From the NCBI GenBank assembly GCA_019916065.1, contig CM034233.1, positions 42,878,750 to 42,942,749 of the forward strand: a DNA stretch of 64,000 bases, written 5' to 3'. The stretch's first letter is position 1; every line of letters begins with the position of its first letter. The DNA is from Vitellaria paradoxa (lineage: Eukaryota > Streptophyta > Magnoliopsida > Ericales > Sapotaceae). Below, in pieces: positions 55,620-64,000 of this stretch. The notes below the pieces were generated by a model, which worked only from the letters and a program-made list of their open reading frames with translations, did no database searches and was not told where the DNA came from. The translations under genes and the position numbers were made by a program.

Positions 55620-56520
55620 ATATGGTGAACCACTCATGTCCCATATCACTTGGGTGAAGGAAGTGTTATATATGTAATATTTGACATCTCCTAAAGACAA
55701 TGCACTTTAAAATTGTGCAGGTATTAAATTTTGTTTGAACTCTAGAGCAAAGTATGGTTGGTGAGAGTAGTTCCAAGATTGGTAAACCCTTAGAAAGTCC
55801 TTATACTGCACCTAATTGAGCCTAAGGGTGAATAATATTACATTGTGGAAATATGAATCATTGCAAATAGTATGAAAAGGCAGTGCACAAAGCTCTCGCT
55901 TTGCGCGGGGTCCAGGGAAGGGTCGGACCATAAAGGTCTACTGTATGCAACCTTGTGGAAATATGAATCATTGCAAATAGTATTAAAGCTACTACCAAGC
56001 TAGAAGTATAGTGTCATACAGGGGTGTATGCTTGAAAAGAAGGGAGATGTGACAAACCAATAATGATATAAGTAGGTCAACAAGAGGCTAGTGATCTGCC
56101 ACCGAGGTACAGTGAAACACTTCTATCCTACATTGCCTCGATGAAATGAGTATTTTATATGTAATATTCAATATCTCCCAGGTATAACAAGTTTTAAAGT
56201 CATAAAGCGTGCATAGGAGAAAATAGTACCAAGTTGGTGACCTCTCTAAAAAGTCTTCGTACTATGCCTAACTAAACCCAAATGGGATAATATTGTACAA
56301 TCGGGACCCAACTAGAAGTGTAGAGTTACCTGAGAGTGCATGCCCTAAAGGAGAGAAGATGTGACAAACTACTATGATGTGAACGGATTGATGAGAGGTT
56401 AAGCAAGTTATGACCGAAGCGTGGTGAAACACACTTGTCTCGTATCACCTGAGAAAATGAATTACTATATATATATATATAATATTCAATACCTCTTAAA
56501 TAACCTATTGATGTCTTTTA
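55620..56520. repeat. Degenerate ~310-bp tandem repeats (three copies)
   Basis: A segment reading GTGAAACACTTGTCTC-like, then TATATGTAATATTCAATATCTCC, recurs at about 55624-55694, 56110-56180 and 56423-56497. The last step is about 313 bp; the first is longer because a SINE with its duplication is inserted. Further shared words are TAGTACCAAG and AAAGTCCT. Probably a diverged satellite or retroelement 3' array. Confidence 0.5.
55874..55952 (-). mobile_element. Truncated Au-type SINE with 31-bp flanking duplication
   Basis: A 79-bp piece with TTGCGCGGGGTCCAGGGAAG and GGTCGGACCATAAAGG matches the 3' part of the Au SINE at 6716-6896. The tRNA-derived head is missing. The same 31 bases flank it, at 55843-55873 and 55953-55983, starting TTGTGGAAATATGAATC. 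The duplication is perfect and unusually long for a SINE, so this is a 5'-truncated insertion with a wide staggered nick. Confidence 0.8.
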
Positions 56521-56529
56521 AATTTCATG

Positions 56530-58975
56530 CGTAATTAACCTATTCGTTTGGATTGTAAATGGAATATTATTAGTAGATAGGTCTAGATGCGCGTCTCATC
56601 TTATATGTTGGGCATTGGAGTATTTAGGTGTGTGTTACCCTTGTATGGGTTGTCTCACCCTATTGGGATGTGCCTAGAGCTTATTGTAAATAAAAAGTAA
56701 CGCTAAAAAAATAAAAAAATAAGTAGCCTCAATCAATGGACGAGTATGGTAATTAGACTCAGAAAAAAACAATCATATTATATATTAATAATTTTGTAGC
56801 TGAATTACTATATATCGAATTTTAATATTAATTGTAAATATTTGGCAAAGAGATGTTAATATTTTTTTTGGTAAGTAAAAAAGATTTTAATATTGTTTTA
56901 TTTATTTATTTTTGGGTAAGTAATTTTAATATTGTTTTAACTCCCTCCAACTTCTGCTCTTTTACACCAGGTCAACCCTTAGACATGCTAATGCTGGAAA
57001 GAGATGGTAACCTCGCGTATAGTATTTAATTACTGACAAATTACTTAGATAATGCTAGAAATAGATTCAAAAATTAAATATTAATTTTTTAATTACTGAT
57101 AATTTACTTAGATTTTCCTTGACGTATTAAACTAACACATCTCACGTCATTTTTTTCCCTACATGCACTTTTCTTATTTTAAACACATTTACTAGTGAAA
57201 CTATTAGTTAGTAAAATGAATTTTATTAATTGGAATCGTCTCAAATTTGATTTAAAATTTCCACATTACATAACCCTGTAAAAAAATGTGCTAATAAAAC
57301 AAAAAAAGAAAGAAAAAAAAAGGAAAGAAAAAAAATTGTCTTTGTGTTTGATGACATCGTCGTTAGAAAAATAAGGGAATCTTGGTAGCTTCTTTATAAA
57401 TTAAAAAAAAAAAATAGTCTTTTTTCTTTTATAACAACCTACTATTGTAACTACCAAAAAAAAATATTTTCCGCACCACTCATTTCTATCCATCTATTTG
57501 CACCACCGTCATCATCCCAATCGTCCATGGGCCATTATTTACCACCATTAGCCACCACGGCACCCTTAATCCACCACTTATAACAATCATTGAGCAATTC
57601 TTCCTAAGAATGGTAGGGGTTTTTTTTTTTTTTATTTTGCTGATTTAATATTAAATAATTAAAAAAATGCTATGCTGGAAAACGTATTTGCAAGAATGGT
57701 ATTAATGAAACCACAAAATGATTATACAGCTTTGTTAACCCTTTGCTTTCTGGTTAAGCCGACAACCCATAATCAAAATACGATTTCTCTTATACTTACA
57801 CCCTTGAGCGGAACACTTGCACACTCTCACTCAAGTTCATTATGAAACCTCTCAAAGTCCTCGCTCGTTTTATGTATACTTGTTCTAATGTTTTACAAAA
57901 TTTGTCAAAACATACAAACAGCTTTGTATGTTACATCTGTAATGGATGTTCTGTTTTGTTGAACAAGTTGGTTCCGTTTTATTTTTAACAGGATTGGAAA
58001 CTGTAACAAAAAATGTTATTTTGATTACGTAGTTTTATCCCTAACTAGTAATCGCAATCCCATTTCATGGTTTCTAACTAGACCTTGAATCACAATCTCA
58101 TCATGTGGTTTCTGGCTAACTAGACTAAAATTGCAATCTCATTATGCCTTTTTAGGTTTAATAAAAACGCAAAACTATTTTGTAGTTTTATTGCCAACAT
58201 TATAGTAACTATTTTTTCTAGTAGTACAAGAGCGGAGCCATGCGGGTGGGGACTAATTATAAGATATATAAATGAGAGATAGAGAGAAGGGGAAACGTCA
58301 AAGTAGAACTACATATTTTTTTGTTGGATTGGGTGGGCTCGGTACAATTAAATGTGCATATTGAGTTAAAATTTTCTCTTTTCTTTAGGTAAGCAAAATT
58401 AGTATTAGATTAATTTTTTTTTTTCAAAGGTAGGGACTCCGACGTTCAAGTTAACAAACCTCAATTGTAATTCCTGCAGAATGATGGTAGGGTCCTGGTT
58501 ACTTACCTCTTACAGTAACTTCTCTTTCTTTTAAATAGGGGTGACTACAGAATTAGAGATAGAAACAAATTAGAACTCTTACCTGATTTATCGCAACTTC
58601 CATTATTTGGATAAAGAAAATATGAGATTTGAGTCCATCTTAGAATTTTGTTTCCAAGTTGTTTAGCCCCAGAAATCTTAACTATGGCATAAATCTCAGA
58701 ACTGCAATTTCACTATCCTCTCGTGCATATTCGAACTCAACTCAATACTAATAAGCACGGCCTTGAAGCTCGGCCAGCCAGTCCTGAAGGTTAGCTCAGA
58801 TTTCGTTGAGCTCTTCCCAAACAATTTTGAGGGGTATTAATGTCATTTCAAACAACTTCAGAAATATTCACCATCTGTTGCCCCTTGATTCCCTTGGTCT
58901 GAGGGCAAAGTTGAGGGAATCTAACTGGTACAATTATTTCGAGCAGCATACATTTAATGCGTCTCAGTTATTATG
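56530..58975. other. Intergenic DNA left of the second Tat element
   Basis: AT-rich with T/A runs (57300-57420, 57617-57634). No gene or clear transposon end was found. The 3' LTR of the minus-strand Tat element should lie here or further left, but I could not identify it. Confidence 0.35.
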
Positions 58976-59477
58976 TTCACGCCGATGCATGTCTCTTCTG
59001 TTCTCCATGACCCTAATGCCACGCGTCTGTTTTGGATTCACTCTTCACGTGCTTAGCGATATAGGTTCGTCAATTGTTTTCACGTGGCTTCTTCTGGACC
59101 ACCTATTTCAAAAACGCCCTTTATTAATTACTGTCCTTTCTCCTTTTTCTTCCTTCTGTTCTCCCGCTTCGACTTCTTTTGCCATTTTCACCGTTCCTCA
59201 AGCTTCGATTCACAGAGCCCTCACCGTCACTTTTCCTAGTACACTTTCTTCTCTTTTCTTTACCTCATCTCGCCTGTTTCTTTTCATCACCTTCACGATT
59301 TCCTTCTTTTTCAAGCATTTGTTTCCCGTTTGTAGGCTGTGGTATTATAAGAGAAAGGGTAGACTCCCTAATCCCACAGGCTTTATAGGTGACCCCATTT
59401 TCCTTAAGTCGATTTCAACCCTGTTAATTTTTGAGCATCACACTTATAGGCTACAAGCCCTTAACCCTTCTGAAACA
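58976..59477 (+). promoter_or_regulatory. Upstream region of the antisense gene of Tat-2, with two G-boxes
   Basis: CACGTG occurs at 59046-59051 and 59081-59086, 35 bp apart, with a CCACGCGTC word near 59020. A TATA-like TATTATAAG lies near 59343-59351, about 130 bp before the ATG at 59478. The order G-box pair, TATA, ATG fits a plant promoter. It is also GC-richer than its left flank. Confidence 0.45.
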
Positions 59478-61720
59478 ATGGCTTCTCGCCGGAAGTTGGT
59501 CCTCATCGAGGACAGTGATGAGTCCTCCACGGACAATCTCCCCTCGACTTGCATCAATGTACTTAGTTATTTTTCAAGGCCATGAACATTCAACTAGAGA
59601 TCTTGATTCTCACCATAGCGAGGCGTCTACATAAGGGAGGGGTCCTCTTAAGTTTGATTGCGCTAGAATCCATTCAGTGATCAACAAAACTAAGCTCAAG
59701 AGGATTCTGAAAGCGTTCCAGCCCTCCGAAAATCTTTCTTACCGATGGCTTGCCCTTGAGGATACGACCTACTCGCCGCTGATGCCCCGACTAGTTACGG
59801 TATATGAAGCTGCCCTGTCCAACAGGCTTCGATTCCTGCTAATGCGTCCGATTAAGGAGGTACTGTCTCAGCTCAGTTTGAACCCAGCTCAACTCGTGCC
59901 AAACAGTTGGAAGATCCTTATCGGATGTGCCATAATCTGGAAGGCTGCCACCAACGAACACCTCACGATGGATGAATTCTTATATTGTTATTTGGTGGTC
60001 GAGTCAGGCTAAGGTTGGTATTACTTCTTCGCCCGGGCGAAGTAGTTTAACCTTATTGAAGGCTATCCATCCTTGGTCAAACACTGGAAAGAAAATTCTT
60101 TTCTCTTATATGGTGACGGTTGGGAATTCTATCTTTGGGAGATTGAGGAGGACAGATCAATCCGCTGCTCCTTTACATGGGGCTAACCCAGCAAAGAGGG
60201 TTTGTCCCTTCCTTAGTCCAAGATCAATTTTGCTTTTTCCTTTGTGTTACCCTGACACTGTCCTTGCCTTGCTCAACCAAACTTCAGCCCTCTTTGTTTG
60301 ATGCCCAATTGGAAAGGATTTTGTTGGCTCAGACTCATCCCGATCATCACTACAACATCTTGATCACTGCGAAGAACCTGGTTAAGCATATACTTGATCC
60401 CGAGCTGAGTTTAGAAGTCGTAAAGATTGAACTTGAGAGAAGTCAGTCATTGATTATTCTTGTTTCTTATCTTTATCGCATAACTTACTCTTATTTTTGT
60501 ACGATTGCAGACTTTAACGTTGCTACAGCCGACTTTCCTTATTCTTTTGACCAAATGAAGTTTAATAAAGAAGTTTACAAGGGAAAAGGTAGAAAGCCTT
60601 CAGGATGAGATCCCAAGCCATCAAAAAGAATAAATATCGTAAGCTCGGGCTCGCCTAAGAAGGTCGCATCCAAGTCAGAGCTTAGGGATGAGGACCCTAT
60701 CTCCAATCTGCCTCTGGGCCACTATATTCGAATGAAATTCAAAGCCTACTCTTGCATGTTCCATTCGTGCATCTGTTGGTTCCTTATCTTTCTAGTTGTT
60801 TCATTCCAGAGCAGTCCTGACAGTTGCTCCTACCTCCAACTCTAATCTACCTGTACCTAAGGCTTCTCCCTCCTCTCTTTCAGGCCATCAAGATGGGGCT
60901 GGATCTACTTTGGGATCATCCCTGCCAGCCAACATTGTGGATGATCCATCCCTGGCTATCAAAAGGATGGAGGGGATCATCATGCCTGACGATCTGGCCT
61001 GTTTGAAGGGCATTTCTCTAACACAGCTAACTCAAAATATTACTCATGACCTTGCCAAGGGATCATTTTGACATCTTATTTGATCATGCGCAATGTTTTT
61101 CTTTTTCTCCTGATCTGTTTTAATTGAAAATTTTCAGGTCATGCTTTACTCTGCCGAGCTTAGGACTCGGTTTATTGAGATGAATTGAGACTTACTCCAG
61201 GAAAGTCAGAAGAATAAGCACCTCTTGGCTCGCATAGCTACCTTGGAGGAAGACCTTAAAAAGGCACGTAACGAAGTTGTTGCCACCGTTGTCAACCAAG
61301 ATTAGGCCCTAGCTGCAAGGGATGAAGCTTTAATAAGCTCGAGTAGGCTCTCCTACGCCCTGATCATGGAGACTTAAAGGAGCTAGCTACCGAAAGGGTG
61401 GAGGAGCTAGCGGTACAAATGGAGGCTTTTAAGAGCTAGATGGATGAGCAGGAGGGTCAGGATAGCGATGAAGGCCAGGATTGGTTGGCCGAGGCCTTCC
61501 AGGATGGCTTTGAGAATGCCAAGGTTGAGGTCCTCAAGCCTTATCTGCACCTAGATCTTTCTGAAATGGTTTTTGTTGGTGGGGTAAGAGTGTCCCCAAT
61601 TTCCGAGAAGGCTGAAGCTTAGGTCTTGGAAGGGGCCAGTCTTAAGGAGGTTCAGGAGCAGGAGGGTCGCTTTGAGCAAATGCATTTAAGCCAAGGCAAC
61701 ACCGAAGAATGACGAGCGAC
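59478..61720 (+). pseudogene. Antisense gene of Tat-2 (gypsy Transposase_28-like), multi-exon, broken
   Basis: Starts at ATG 59478 in a good context (MASRRKLVL). After a frame change near 59580 it reads through 59677-60012: LPRLVTVYEAALSNRLRF as MPRLVTVYEAAL, then LSQLSLNPAQLVPNSW, the signature of the plant 'putative gypsy type transposon' family (Pfam Transposase_28). It continues in two frames to about 60455. Acceptor-like CGATTGCAG (60510), CATTCCAG (60809) and ATTTTCAG (61138) precede readable exons. The last exons give a coiled coil (LLARIATLEEDLKKA) and a C-terminal FQDGFENAKVEVL segment at 61500. It is opposite to the minus-strand integrase at 62640-64000. The function of this family in the element is unknown; 'transposase' is only a name. 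Confidence 0.7.
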
Positions 61721-62034
61721 CCCCTACCAAAATTTGTTTGGAACGACCTTTTTTTTTTTCAAACATTGTGGGAACTTCTATTTATAATCTCGCATGATGT
61801 AATTCAGAATGAACTCCATTTATAAAATGCAGTTTCAATTTATTTTGTCTACTGCTGTTACATTTTATCAACTGTTTTTCTATTCCTATGAGATTATATG
61901 ATCATATGATGCGAGCTAAAGTTCTTACCTGAATTTCATAGAAGCCTGATCTTTCTTCCTTTCCATCTTGACAAGCTTGGCCTATTCGAACGTGTCGATC
62001 CTCCTTTTGTGATAGGTCATCCTGTCCCTCAAGC

Positions 62035-62570
62035 TTTTAGCCTTTCGAACGACTTTCCATCGTTGGTCGGTCACTCTCAAATCGACTGAGCTATCAAGCT
62101 GTCCCTTGGGCACTTTGACCTAGTGGATAGTTTTCCTTCATCGGTCGGTCACTCTCAGACTGATTGAGCTGTCAAGTTGTCCCTTTAACACTTGGCCTAA
62201 CAGATGGTTTTCCTTCGTCAGTCTGTCACTCTCTGACTGACCGAACTGTCGAGCTGTCCCTTAGGCACTTGACCTAACGGACGATTTTCCTTCGTCGGTT
62301 GGTCACTCTCAGATTGACCAAGCTGTCGAACTATCTCTTAGGCACTTGGCTTGGCGGATGGTTTTTCTTTGTCGGTCGGTCACCCTCGGACCGATCGAGC
62401 TGGCCCTTGAGCACTTAGCCTAGCGGACAGTTTTCCTTCGCCGGTCGATCATTCTCAGATCAACCGAGCTATCGAGTTATCCTTTAGGCACTTTGGCCTA
62501 GTGCATAGTTTTTCTTCATCAATCAGTCACTCTTGGACCAACTGAGCCATTGAGCTTCAGCGTAGATCCT
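62035..62570 (-). repeat. Tandem array of ~75-80-bp units between antisense gene and integrase (Tat-2)
   Basis: About seven units carrying TTTTCCTTCGTCGGTCGGTCACTCTC, GACCGA-GAGCTGTC and CTTAGGCACTTGGCCTA words, at steps of 74-82 bp. Units are 75-85% alike by eye. The stretch 61740-62034 before it is AT-rich and empty. The location differs from the Tat-1 array, which lies beyond the antisense gene. Confidence 0.85.
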
Positions 62571-62639
62571 ACTATGTTACATTAGACTACTGCATGGGTT
62601 AAAGAAAAGCTTTATTAAACATTTAGTGGGGCAAATGCA

Positions 62640-64000
62640 AATATAAAAGAAAGTGTTTACAGTTTTTTTTAAACATAATTAAACTTCAAATGTTCCCCAT
62701 TCCATGGATGGGGTAAAGTTCTTCCATTAGAATCTTTGAGCCAGTAGGTTCCTTTCCTTCAATAAGAGGCCACGATGTATGGCCCTTTCTAGTTCGGGCC
62801 GAGCTTTCCCTCTTGGTCATCTCGCATCGACTAGTTTACTTTTTTAAGTACCAAGTCTCCAACTTTAAAGTCCCTAAGCCTAACATGCCTGTCATGGTAC
62901 TACTTCATCTTCTGTTAGTATGTTGCCATTTGGATAGCTACTTGTAACCTCTTGCCTTCCAATAGGTCTAGGCCTATCTTCAATGCTTCTTCATTCGTCT
63001 CTAGGTCAAAGAGATCGACTCTAGGCTGGGTAACTTAATCTCGACTAGTATTACGGTTTCTATGCCGAAGGCGAAGCAAAATGGGGTATGGCCTGTAGAG
63101 GTCCTCTCGGTCGTTTTATAAGCCTATAATATACTTGGTAACTCATCTGCCCATGGTCCTTTTGCTTTCTCGAGCATGGTCTTGATAATCTTCAAAAGAG
63201 ACCTGTTAGTCACTTCCACCTGGCTACTAGCTTGAGGATGCTCAGGGGATGAATAGTGGTGATTAATACCAAGTTGTTCACATAGCTCATTAAACAGTTG
63301 TCCTTCAAACTATTTCCCGTTGTCTGTCACAACAATCTTTGGAATACCAAACCTACATATGATTCTTTACCATAAAAATTTCTGCATATTTTGTTCTGTT
63401 ATGCTTGGGAGAGCCTTAGCTTTGGCCCATTTTGTAAAATAATCGATGGCCACTATAATGAACTTTCTCTACCCTCTGCCCAAGGAAAAGGGGGTCAATA
63501 ATGTCAATTCCCCATTGCGTGAAGAGCTAAGGGCTCTAGATTGGGTTCAATTCTTAAGCTGGTGCCCTTTGAACATCAGCAAACCTTTGATATTTGTTGC
63601 ACCTCTTCACTAGATTCTAAGTGTCATTTTCTATGGTTGGCCAATAGTATACAGCTCATAAGACTTTCTTGGCCAACATCTTTCCATCCTGAATGATTGC
63701 CGTAGACCCATTCATGAATTTCCCTTAAGACATAATCAACTTCTTCTTTGTTTGCACATTGAAGCAATGGCATGGTGTGTCCCCATTTGTAAAGTATTCT
63801 ATCAATAACGCATACTTAATTACTTGGTATTGCAGCTTTCTTTGCTCGTTTCGATCCTCAGGAAGAAGGCCTTTCTCCAAGTAATCCTCGACCTCAACTT
63901 GGCACATCCGGTTTTACTCCTTCGAAGAGGCTATTTTGGCCAATTGGTCATCTTTCTCATTATCCGACCTGGAGACCCTTTCCAACGTCATTTTTGAGAA
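62640..64000 (-). pseudogene. Tat-type integrase of a second element (Tat-2), cut by the window edge
   Basis: On the minus strand from 64000: a zinc-finger remnant (YEL...YYWPTIEND, NLVKRCNKYQRFA), then the core with IVAIDYFTKWAKA (first Asp), IVVTDNGK followed by a stop (second Asp) and SSQVEVTNRSL (Glu), spaced as DD35E. Then YKTTERTSTGHTPF, and the C-terminal end down to about 62690. Stops lie after FLW, after TDNGK and after PSIL. The RT and RNase H parts must lie beyond 64000. Match to the Tat branch comes from the motif wording and the antisense gene downstream. Confidence 0.85.

Noticed and set aside
58806..59477. The first 224 codons of a 259-codon plus ORF
   Set aside because: Hydrophobic, T/C-rich translation of what looks like promoter and leader. 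The likely start is the ATG at 59478.

Overview
This window reads as nuclear DNA of a flowering plant, most likely a woody eudicot: AT-rich intergenic DNA, one intronless P-class PPR gene, Au-type SINEs, Tourist-like and hAT-like MITEs, and deeply nested LTR retrotransposons. The species cannot be told from the sequence. Only one intact host gene is visible, a mitochondrial-type PPR protein at 8800-11274 on the minus strand. No rRNA, free-standing tRNA gene or CRISPR array was seen.

Layout. 1-1.3 kb: decayed LINE-type zf-RVT/RNase H tail. 1.3-14.3 kb: AT-rich gene space with small transposons (Tourist-like MITEs, a foldback element, an Au SINE with 15-bp target duplications) around the PPR gene. 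14.3-29.1 kb: a broken plus-strand Ty3/gypsy element of the Tat lineage (LTR, gag, protease, RT, two RNase H domains, integrase). Between its integrase and 3' LTR it carries an antisense, spliced plant-mobile-domain (PMD) gene and a nine-unit 80-bp tandem array. 29.15-31.65 kb: a minus-oriented LTR of another element, interrupted by an 818-bp hAT-like element. 31.65-54.2 kb: remains of a minus-strand element with several 3' repeat arrays, split by two clean insertions. These are an 11.4-kb Tekay/Del-type chromovirus (32805-44225, TSD TTAAG) and a 5.0-kb gag-only Ty1/copia element (46193-51167, TSD GAATG). 54.2-58.9 kb: low-information DNA with about 310-bp degenerate repeats and a truncated SINE flanked by 31-bp duplications. 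59-64 kb: the 3' half of a second Tat-type element in minus orientation, with integrase running off the right edge, a roughly 75-80-bp tandem array, and an antisense gene of the gypsy-associated Transposase_28 type with two G-boxes upstream.

Most notable: two separate Tat-type elements each carry a host-like gene in antisense orientation between integrase and 3' LTR, from two unrelated protein families, each next to a short-period tandem array. One antisense gene has a clear in-frame GT-AG intron, which can only persist if the antisense mRNA is not the retrotransposition template. The Tekay element also has an extra ORF between its primer-binding site and gag that ends, after one frameshift, in a CCHC zinc knuckle. 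All coordinates come from reading by eye; percentages and counts are hand estimates.
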